In this document: positions 18,534 through 25,151 of the stretch, one piece after another
Position numbering within the stretch: the stretch's first letter is position 1
Layout of the letters: each line of letters starts with the position of its first letter
NCBI RefSeq assembly: GCF_014650115.1
Contig: NZ_BMUI01000003.1
Span: forward strand, 62,001 to 126,000
Direction of reading: 5' to 3'
Origin: Streptomyces olivaceoviridis
GTDB lineage: Bacteria; Actinomycetota; Actinomycetes; Streptomycetales; Streptomycetaceae
Length of the DNA: 64,000 bases
Made by a program: the position numbers and the translations under genes
The notes under the pieces: generated by a model
Databases searched by the model: none
What the model saw: the letters and a program-made list of their open reading frames with translations, nothing else
Told to the model about the DNA's origin: nothing

Positions 18534-19754
18534 ATGCCCGAAGCCGTGATCGTCTCGACCGCCCGCTCCCCCATCGGCCGCGCGAACAAGGGCTCCCTGA
18601 AGGACCTGCGCCCCGACGACCTCACCGCCACGATCATCCAGGCGGCGCTCGCCAAGATCCCCGAGCTGGACCCGCGGGACATCGACGACCTGATGCTCGG
18701 CTGCGGCCTCCCCGGCGGCGAGCAGGGCCACAACCTCGGCCGGATCGTCGCCGTGCAGATGGGCATGGACCACCTGCCGGGCTGCACCATCACCCGCTAC
18801 TGCTCCTCCTCCCTCCAGACCTCCCGCATGGCCCTGCACGCCATCAAGGCCGGCGAGGGCGACGTCTTCATCTCGGCCGGTGTCGAGATGGTCTCCCGCT
18901 ACGTCAAGGGCAGCTCCGACGGCCTGCCGGACACGCACAACCCGCTGTTCGCCGAGGCCGAGGCCCGTACCGCGTCCGTCGCCCAGCAGGAGGGCACCAC
19001 CTGGCACGACCCGCGCGAGGACGGCCTGCTGCCCGACCCCTACATCGCGATGGGGCAGACCGCCGAGAACCTGGCCCGCTGGAAGGGCGTCACCCGCCAG
19101 GAGATGGACGAGTTCGGCGTCCGCTCGCAGAACCTCGCCGAGGAGGCCATCAAGAACGGCTTCTGGGAGCGCGAGATCACCCCGGTGACCCTCCCCGACG
19201 GCACGGTGGTCGGCAAGGACGACGGCCCGCGCGCCGGCGTCACCCTGGAGGCCGTGCAGGGCCTGAAGCCGGTCTTCCGCCCGGACGGACTCGTCACGGC
19301 CGGCAACTGCTGCCCGCTGAACGACGGCGCCGCCGCGCTGGTCATCATGTCCGACACCAAGGCCCGCGAACTGGGCCTGACCCCGCTCGCCCGCATCGTG
19401 TCCACCGGTGTCTCCGGCCTCTCCCCGGAGATCATGGGCCTCGGCCCGGTGGAGGCGAGCAAGCAGGCCCTCCGGCGCGCCGGCCTGACCATCGGCGACA
19501 TCGACCTGGTCGAGATCAACGAGGCCTTCGCCGCCCAGGTGATCCCGTCGTACCGGGACCTCGGCATCGACATCGACAAGCTGAACGTCAACGGCGGCGC
19601 CATCGCCGTCGGCCACCCGTTCGGCATGACCGGCGCCCGCATCACCGGCACGCTCATCAACTCGCTCCAGTGGCACGACAAGCAGTTCGGCCTGGAGACG
19701 ATGTGCGTCGGCGGCGGCCAGGGCATGGCGATGGTCATCGAGCGCCTCAGCTGA
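18534..19754 (+). CDS. Acetyl-CoA C-acyltransferase (thiolase, FadA-like)
   Basis: 406 residues. Catalytic features: nucleophile C90 in TITRYCSSSLQTSR, NEAFAAQVIPSY, His in NVNGGAIAVGHPFGMTGAR and Cys in CVGGGQGMAM. These fit 3-ketoacyl-CoA thiolases of beta-oxidation or biosynthetic acetyl-CoA acetyltransferases. ATG 18534 has GGAG at a 5-nt spacing; the GTG just upstream would be too close. An AAGCGCTT palindrome at 18422 lies in the upstream region. No beta-oxidation partner is adjacent. Confidence 0.92.
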   Translation: MPEAVIVSTARSPIGRANKGSLKDLRPDDLTATIIQAALAKIPELDPRDIDDLMLGCGLPGGEQGHNLGRIVAVQMGMDHLPGCTITRYCSSSLQTSRMALHAIKAGEGDVFISAGVEMVSRYVKGSSDGLPDTHNPLFAEAEARTASVAQQEGTTWHDPREDGLLPDPYIAMGQTAENLARWKGVTRQEMDEFGVRSQNLAEEAIKNGFWEREITPVTLPDGTVVGKDDGPRAGVTLEAVQGLKPVFRPDGLVTAGNCCPLNDGAAALVIMSDTKARELGLTPLARIVSTGVSGLSPEIMGLGPVEASKQALRRAGLTIGDIDLVEINEAFAAQVIPSYRDLGIDIDKLNVNGGAIAVGHPFGMTGARITGTLINSLQWHDKQFGLETMCVGGGQGMAMVIERLS

Positions 19755-19795
19755 CCCACCGTCCGTAGCGGGTCACGCACGTACCGTCACAGAAG

Positions 19796-19834
19796 GGCCC
19801 AGAACCCAGGAAACACCGTGGTTCTGGGCCTTTT
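19796..19834 (+). terminator. Rho-independent-type terminator after the thiolase gene
   Basis: 11-bp stem GGCCCAGAACC / GGTTCTGGGCC with a 13-nt loop, followed directly by TTTT. It closes the thiolase transcript before the 20.0 kb gene. Confidence 0.8.
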
Positions 19835-20036
19835 CGTGATCAAATCTCCCCCAGGATGTGACCTATCTCGCTCGCCAGGCACATCGGTGCAGGTCAGCGC
19901 GGACCGACAGGGCGCGCGACGAAACCTCGAACCCAAAGTCCTGTCCGTTTCGTGACGTTACGCACTGACAGTTGGTTAGTCCGCCCTTCAAGCTGATGTA
20001 GGAAGTCGGGGGTCGACTTGAACCGGGAGTATGTCA

Positions 20037-20828
20037 GTGAGCGCCATGCCGATCGCCCTGCTGCTCACCACGGCAGCCACCGGCGCCGTGGGTGTCGCCG
20101 TTCTGCGCACCGTGCTGAAGGTGCGCCGCCAGCTCACCGAACTGGCGGCGCAGCTCGCCGACGGCCAGGCGGCCACGACACGCGCCCTCCTGCCGAGCGC
20201 CCGCACCACCGCCGACGCCGAGGAGATACGGGCGGCCGTGGCCGAGGCGCTCGCCGAGGAGCGGGAGCGCGAGCTGGCCGAGGCACGCGCCTTCTGGGCG
20301 GCGCAGGAGGCCCGTGACGCCTCCGAGGCGCCCTCGCTGTACGGCCTGCCCGACACCGACGTGTTCCTGCCCCGCCAGGCGGACTTCGTGGGCCTGGAGC
20401 CGCTGGAGCCGGTGGCCGAGCCGGGCGCCGACGCCGACGAGTTCGCCGGGGAGTCCCCGGAGCTGGCCGCGGCGCGCCGCCGGCACCCCTCGCACCCCGA
20501 CTTCGTCCCGGTGCAGTCGCCGGCCGTGAACGACCACGAGCGCACCGTCACCACGCTGGAAGAGCTGGCCGCCGAGCGCGTCGAACTCTCCGACGTCCGC
20601 CCCGGCCCGCTCGGCACGCTCGACGTCTACGTCTTCGCCGACGGCACCACCCTGTGCATGACCCCGGGCCACCGCGAGACGGCGGAACGGCTGGCGAGGG
20701 CCCTGGAGTCCGGCGAGGCCCCCTACCTCCTGGGCGGCTCGGGCATCTCCGGCGCGTACACCCTGACGTTCGCGTGCGGCGAGGAGACGGTGTACATCCT
20801 GGCCGACCGGGTGATCGCGTCCCTCTGA
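20037..20828 (+). CDS. Conserved membrane-anchored protein of unknown function
   Basis: 263 residues from GTG 20037 (GGGAG 7 nt upstream; an ATG at 20031 lies too close to that site). An N-terminal membrane segment (PIALLLTTAATGAVGVAVLR) is followed by a coiled-coil-like acidic/basic helix (residues about 20-100), an acidic linker and a C-terminal globular domain with LDVYVFADGTTLCMTPGHRET and ETVYILADRVIASL. No family was recognised with certainty; this layout is common to a Streptomyces-conserved protein. It might sense or scaffold something at the membrane, but I do not assign a role. Confidence 0.75.
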   Translation: MSAMPIALLLTTAATGAVGVAVLRTVLKVRRQLTELAAQLADGQAATTRALLPSARTTADAEEIRAAVAEALAEERERELAEARAFWAAQEARDASEAPSLYGLPDTDVFLPRQADFVGLEPLEPVAEPGADADEFAGESPELAAARRRHPSHPDFVPVQSPAVNDHERTVTTLEELAAERVELSDVRPGPLGTLDVYVFADGTTLCMTPGHRETAERLARALESGEAPYLLGGSGISGAYTLTFACGEETVYILADRVIASL

Positions 20829-20837
20829 CGGTCGACG

Positions 20838-21149
20838 TCAGACCCCCGCCCGCTGCCGCGCCTCCTCCACCAGCCGCACGGCCTCGGCGACCTGGTCCTC
20901 ACTGCGCACCACGACCGCGAGGTCGTGCGCGGCCACCAGGATCTGGTCCGCCGCGGCGAACATCCCCGCGTCCGGCATCTCCCGGGGCTCGGCCCCCGGC
21001 TCCTCCATCAGCTGGGCCCGCCGGGAAAGTTCCCGGGCCAGGGCCAATGCCTCCGCCGCGGCGCTGCGTTGGAGCCGGCTCTGCGGTGCCGCCCGCAACC
21101 GGTCGGCGAAGTGATCCACTGCTTGGGTCAAGGGCGTCGTATCAACCAC
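20838..21149 (-). CDS. Small conserved alpha-helical protein, unknown
   Basis: 103 residues from GTG 21149. The sequence is predicted to be nearly all helix (DTTPLTQAVDHFADRLRAA, AAAEALALARELSRRAQ, ILVAAHDLAVVVRSEDQ). It is convergent with the preceding gene (9 nt) and divergent from a small DUF4287-like gene. No motif identifies a function. The weak ribosome site makes the start less certain. Confidence 0.55.
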   Translation of the reverse strand: MVDTTPLTQAVDHFADRLRAAPQSRLQRSAAAEALALARELSRRAQLMEEPGAEPREMPDAGMFAAADQILVAAHDLAVVVRSEDQVAEAVRLVEEARQRAGV

Positions 21150-21248
21150 CCGCCGAGCGTAACGCCCCGCACTGTTGCCAATACGCGAACGCTCAGGCAC
21201 GGTGACGTGAAGGACCGGCTTACATCCCCTTTGCGTTCGGAGGCGCCG

Positions 21249-21479
21249 ATGTCCCATGTCTTCTCCGAGGAGACCCACCGCAATCTGCTCGCCCGCATCC
21301 CCCACTGCACCGGTCGTGAAGTCTCCGACTGGCTGCGCACCGTCGAAGAAGGCCCGGCACTCTTCCGCTTCGAGGAGAAGGTCAGCTGGCTCCGGCACGA
21401 GTACGACCTGGCGTACGGCCACGCCAAGGCGCTCGTGCACGAGTACGACCTGAGGAGGGCGGCGCGCAAGCTGCTCTGA
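21249..21479 (+). CDS. Small DUF4287-like protein
   Basis: 76 residues, MSHVFSEETHRNLLARIPHC... It resembles the DUF4287 C-terminal module that occurs alone in Streptomyces: a helix, a WLRTVEEG turn and the DLAYGHAKALVHEYDLRRA signature near the end. It has a SD-like GGAGG 5-9 nt upstream of ATG 21249. Function unknown; coding is supported by third-position GC and the DUF-like C-terminus. Confidence 0.65.
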   Translation: MSHVFSEETHRNLLARIPHCTGREVSDWLRTVEEGPALFRFEEKVSWLRHEYDLAYGHAKALVHEYDLRRAARKLL

Positions 21480-21485
21480 ACGGCA

Positions 21486-21517
21486 CAGGGCCCCGGGCGA
21501 ATTCACCCGGGGCCCTG
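21486..21517. terminator. Bidirectional hairpin between DUF4287-like and BI-1-like genes
   Basis: Perfect 12-bp stem CAGGGCCCCGGG / CCCGGGGCCCTG with loop cgaattca, between two convergent genes. Confidence 0.75.
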
Positions 21518-21536
21518 CCGATGACCGGCGTCGGCG

Positions 21537-22391
21537 CTAGTCGTTGCTGCTGAAGATCGCCACCAGCCGCAGCATCTCCACGTAGATCCACACCAGGGTC
21601 AGGGTGAGGCCGAACGCGGCGAGCCAGGCCTCGTTGCGCGGGGCGCCGTAGGCGATGCCGTCCTCGATCTGCTTGAAGTCGAGGGTCAGGAAGAACGCGC
21701 CGAGCACGATCGCGATGATGCCGACGAGCGCGCCGAGCGGGCCGAAGCTGCGCAGTCCGCCGTCCTCCGCGACACCGAAGGCGACCAGCAGCAGGTTGAC
21801 CGCCATGACCACCAGGAACGCCATCGCGATGGCGAGGCCGATGCGGGCGTAGCGGGCGGTGACGCGGATCCAGCCGGCCTTGTAGATGAGCAGGGTCGCG
21901 CCCGAGACGGCCATGGTGCCGAGCACGGCCTGGAAGGGCGCGCCGCTCCAGCGGCTGTTGTACATCTCGCTGAGGACGCCGAGGAAGACGCCCTCGAAGG
22001 CGGCGTACCCGAGGATCAGCGCGGGCGACGGGGTGCGCTTGAAGCTCTGCACCATCGCCAGGACGAAGGCGATCAGCGCGGAGCCGATGGCCAGGCCGTA
22101 GCTGGTGCCCGAGACGGGCAGCAGGACCCAGGCGAGGACGGCGCCGACGGCGACCGTGCCCAGCGTGATGGCCGAGCGGACGACGACGTCGTCCATGGTC
22201 ATCCGGTCGGTGGTGGCCGGGGCCTGGGGCGGGGCGCCGACGCCCTGCTGTGCGTAGGGGTTCTGCGCGTACGGGTTCTGCGCGTGCGGGTTGCCCTGTG
22301 CGTACCCGGCCTGCGGTGCGGTGTTGAAGCCGGCGTAGCCGTTGTCGCGGCTGAACCCCCGTCGCGAGAAGACCGGGTTACTGCTCCTCAT
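21537..22391 (-). CDS. Bax inhibitor-1/YccA-family membrane protein
   Basis: 284 residues. A Gln/Asn/Tyr/Ala-rich cytosolic N-terminus with a repeated NPYAQ unit precedes seven hydrophobic segments (about residues 75-280). The Bax-inhibitor/UPF0005 pattern appears in the later segments (GAFFLTLDFKQIEDG, LTLVWIYVEMLRLVAIFSSND). These proteins are thought to be pH- or calcium-linked membrane channels or leak proteins; the bacterial role is poorly defined. ATG 22391 is behind GGAGGAG. Confidence 0.88.
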   Translation of the reverse strand: MRSSNPVFSRRGFSRDNGYAGFNTAPQAGYAQGNPHAQNPYAQNPYAQQGVGAPPQAPATTDRMTMDDVVVRSAITLGTVAVGAVLAWVLLPVSGTSYGLAIGSALIAFVLAMVQSFKRTPSPALILGYAAFEGVFLGVLSEMYNSRWSGAPFQAVLGTMAVSGATLLIYKAGWIRVTARYARIGLAIAMAFLVVMAVNLLLVAFGVAEDGGLRSFGPLGALVGIIAIVLGAFFLTLDFKQIEDGIAYGAPRNEAWLAAFGLTLTLVWIYVEMLRLVAIFSSND

Positions 22392-22539
22392 TTCACTCCT
22401 CCATGGCTGCCGAGCGCAGCCTTGGCTCAAGAGTAATGGATTGGCAAAGGATCGACCATGATACTTGAGGAGGATCTTTCCCCTGCTGTGCTGCGCAACA
22501 CGCTACGCGGGCCTCTGATTCCCGGCCATGGACGGACGG

Positions 22540-23715
22540 CTAACCGAGCGGAAACCCTGTGTACGCCTCCGCCAGCTCGGTCTCGGCCGCACGGGAGGCG
22601 GCGATCCGCTCCAGCCGGGCCAGCTGGAGGCGGGCGTCGAAGGCGGTGGCGTCCGGGGCGCGGTGCAGCAGGGTCGTCATGTCGTAGGAGAACCGCTCGG
22701 CCTGCCAGATCCGGCGCAGACAGGTCGCGGAGTAGGCGTCGAGGAGGTCCGGCGAGCCGGTCTCCCGCTCGTGGGCGAGGGCCCGGGCGAGGGTGACGAC
22801 GTCACCGACGGCGAGGTTCAGCCCCTTGGCGCCGGTCGGCGGCACGATGTGGGCGGCGTCGCCGGCGAGGAAGAGCCGGCCGTGCCGCATCGGCTCGTGC
22901 ACGAAGGAGCGCATGGGGGTGACCGACTTCTGGGTGATGGGCCCGCGCTCCAGCCGCCAGCCGTCGCCCGTCTCGAACCGCCGCTCCAGCTCGTCCCAGA
23001 CCGCCTCGTCGCTCCACGCCTCGGCGTCCGTCCCCGCCGGCACCTGGAGGTAGAGCCGGGAGACGGCCGGCGACCGCATGGACAGCAGGGCGAAGCCGCG
23101 CTCGTGGCGGGCGTAGACGAGTTCGTCGTGCGAGGGAGCGACATCGGCGAGGACGCCGAGCCAGGCGTAGGGGTACGACCGCTCGAACACCCGGGAGACC
23201 CCGGCCGGGAAGGTCTGGCGGGCCACCCCCCAGAACCCGTCGCAGCCGACGACGTAGTCGCACTCCAGCACGTCCTCGCGCCCCTGGTGCCGGAAGGTGA
23301 CCCGCGGCCGGTCGCTCTCCGCGCCCTCCACGGCCAGCGCCTCGGCCTCGAAGAGCAGTGGCCCGCCCTCCTTCAGCTGGAGCGCGATGAGGTCCTTGCA
23401 GACCTCGGTCTGGGCGTAGACGGTCACGGACCGCCCGCCGGTGAGCGCGGGGAAGTCGACGCGGTGCCGGCGCCGGTCGAACCGCAGCTCGATCCCGTCG
23501 TGCCGCAGCCCCTCCCGGACCATCCGCTCTCCGGCCCCGACGGCGCGCAGCACGTCGGCCGTCCCCTGCTCCAGGATCCCGGCCCGCTGCCGCTGCTCGA
23601 CGTACGTCCGGTCCCGGCCCTCCAGGACGACCGACTCGATCCCGGCGCGGTGCAACAGCCGCGCGAGCAGGAGCCCGGCCGGCCCCGCCCCGATGATCCC
23701 GACGGTGGTACGCAT
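22540..23715 (-). CDS. pobA: 4-hydroxybenzoate 3-monooxygenase (p-hydroxybenzoate hydroxylase)
   Basis: 391-residue flavin monooxygenase that makes protocatechuate from 4-hydroxybenzoate with NAD(P)H and O2. Diagnostic features are the FAD nucleotide motif IIGAGPAGLLLARLL, the RQRAGILEQGT segment, the DG motif YVVGCDGFWG and the GD motif LFLAGDAAHIVPPTGAKG. The length matches PobA (394). It is the only aromatic-catabolism gene in the window, so its pca partners must lie elsewhere. An inverted repeat 40-75 nt upstream is a candidate for an IclR-type PobR site. Confidence 0.93.
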   Translation of the reverse strand: MRTTVGIIGAGPAGLLLARLLHRAGIESVVLEGRDRTYVEQRQRAGILEQGTADVLRAVGAGERMVREGLRHDGIELRFDRRRHRVDFPALTGGRSVTVYAQTEVCKDLIALQLKEGGPLLFEAEALAVEGAESDRPRVTFRHQGREDVLECDYVVGCDGFWGVARQTFPAGVSRVFERSYPYAWLGVLADVAPSHDELVYARHERGFALLSMRSPAVSRLYLQVPAGTDAEAWSDEAVWDELERRFETGDGWRLERGPITQKSVTPMRSFVHEPMRHGRLFLAGDAAHIVPPTGAKGLNLAVGDVVTLARALAHERETGSPDLLDAYSATCLRRIWQAERFSYDMTTLLHRAPDATAFDARLQLARLERIAASRAAETELAEAYTGFPLG

Positions 23716-23754
23716 CGGTCGTCTCCCTGGTCTTCAGCCGCCCTACGAGGCGTT

Positions 23755-23789
23755 CGCCTGGTGAAATTTCTTTCACTGAGTTCCAGGCG
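23755..23789 (-). promoter_or_regulatory. Inverted repeats upstream of pobA
   Basis: Arms CGCCTGG / CCAGGCG (23755-23761 and 23783-23789) enclose GTGAAA-tttc-TTTCAC (23761-23776). The arrangement is within 75 nt of the pobA start and suits an IclR- or TetR-like dimer operator, by inference. Confidence 0.35.
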
Positions 23790-23881
23790 TGAGTTTCCGA
23801 CCGCACGGGCCCCGCTGTCAACGGTCGTGTGGCGGTCGAATGCCAAGAGGGCGGTTCCAGGAGGAAACCGAGGGAGGAAGG

Positions 23882-23965
23882 TGCCCGGAGCCGGACTCGA
23901 ACCGGCACGCCCGCGAAGGGGCAGCGAGGTTTAAGCTCGCCGTGTCTGCATTCCACCATCCGGGC
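23882..23965 (-). tRNA. bldA: tRNA-Leu, anticodon UAA (bldA)
   Basis: On the minus strand it folds as a class II tRNA: acceptor GCCCGGA / TCCGGGC (7 bp), D arm, anticodon stem GCGAG / CTCGC with loop CTTAAAC giving anticodon UAA, a long variable arm (stem TGCCCCTTCGCGGGCG) and T arm with GGTTCGAGTCC. It reads the rare codon UUA, so in Streptomyces it is bldA, the developmental regulator tRNA. The sequence gives CC but not the final A of CCA. It lies between pobA and a MacB-type ABC operon. Only the sequence, not expression, was examined. Confidence 0.96.
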
Positions 23966-24380
23966 AGGCCATGGGCTCCGCTTGCGAGGTTCGACCCTAT
24001 CGGGACCCATCCCCCGAACAGCGGAAGGGCGGACCGATGTTGTCTTATTTTATTGAGGTCTGAGGGTGCATCAGCCCGTGGAACGCGCCATCCGCACTTG
24101 CCAATAGCCTGACGCGGCGGCTGTACGCGCGTACGTGAAATGACGGAATTTCACCGTCCGAACGAGGGTGTTCCACCTGTTCTCGACACGGTTGCCGACA
24201 CGGCCCCCGACACGAACGGAGTCAGGGTCGCCCGTCCTCCCCAGGTATGACAGCGGGCCGCTCCGTCCGACCCCAGTCGCCCTCCGGAACCGGAACAGCG
24301 ACTGACTACACGCGCGCTCCCCGCCGGGACGATGGATCAGTCCCCAGGAACAGACGTCGTACCGACAGGAGCGCCCTCCC
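23966..24380. other. 415-nt intergenic region between bldA and ABC operon
   Basis: No protein gene was supported. Minus-strand TAGGGT near 23995 could be a bldA -10, though no clear -35 is seen. An AT-rich patch (GTCTTATTTTATTG, about 24044-24057) is unusual here. A GTGAAAT-gacgga-ATTTCAC inverted repeat is at 24135-24154. The ABC operon GTG start follows AGGAG at about 24367. Confidence 0.5.
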
Positions 24381-25151
24381 GTGACCACCACACCCACCGC
24401 CGGCCGGACCACCGCCGTGGCCGCACGCGCCACGGAGCTGTCGAAGATCTACGGGCAGGGTGAGACCCGGGTGGTCGCCCTGGACCGGGTCTCCGTCGAC
24501 TTCCAGGCCGCCGAGTTCACCGCGATCATGGGGCCGTCGGGCTCCGGCAAGTCCACGCTGATGCACTGTGTGGCCGGGCTGGACACCTTCTCCTCCGGGT
24601 CCGTCCGGATCGGGGAGACCGAGCTGGGGTCCCTGAAGGACAAGCAGCTCACCAAGTTGCGCCGGGACAAGATCGGCTTCATCTTCCAGGCGTTCAACCT
24701 GCTGCCGACGCTGACCGCCCTGGAGAACATCACCCTCCCGATGGACATCGCCGGGCGGAAGCCGGACAAGGCGTGGCTGGACCGGGTCATCGAGATGGTC
24801 GGGCTGTCGGGGCGGCTCGGCCACCGGCCCTCCCAGCTCTCCGGCGGCCAGCAGCAGCGCGTCGCCGTCGCCCGTGCCCTCGCCTCCCGGCCCGAGATCA
24901 TCTTCGGTGACGAGCCGACCGGAAACCTGGACTCGCGCTCCGGCGCCGAGGTCCTCGGCTTCCTGCGCAACTCCGTGCGCGAACTGGGCCAGACCGTCGT
25001 CATGGTCACCCACGACCCGGTGGCCGCCGCCTACGCGGACCGGGTGATCTTCCTGGCCGACGGGCGGATCGTCGACGAGATGTACGGCCCGACGGCCGAC
25101 TCCGTCCTCGACCTGATGAAGCGGTTCGACGCGAAGGGCCGTACCAGCTGA
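24381..25151 (+). CDS. ABC transporter ATPase, MacB/LolD/FtsE type (first pair)
   Basis: 256 residues, GTG start. Motifs: Walker A IMGPSGSGKST (about residues 52-62), Q-loop FIFQAFNLLPTL, signature LSGGQQQRVAVARAL, Walker B EIIFGDEPTGNLDS and the H-loop VTHDP. The C-terminus ends DAKGRTS. With the next gene it forms an export or lipid-modelling system using an FtsX-like permease. The stop overlaps the permease ATG by one base (TGATG). Confidence 0.93.
   Translation: MTTTPTAGRTTAVAARATELSKIYGQGETRVVALDRVSVDFQAAEFTAIMGPSGSGKSTLMHCVAGLDTFSSGSVRIGETELGSLKDKQLTKLRRDKIGFIFQAFNLLPTLTALENITLPMDIAGRKPDKAWLDRVIEMVGLSGRLGHRPSQLSGGQQQRVAVARALASRPEIIFGDEPTGNLDSRSGAEVLGFLRNSVRELGQTVVMVTHDPVAAAYADRVIFLADGRIVDEMYGPTADSVLDLMKRFDAKGRTS

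Noticed and set aside
23882..23965. bldA as an integration site of a mobile element
   Set aside because: No integrase, excisionase or att-like direct repeat was seen beside it.
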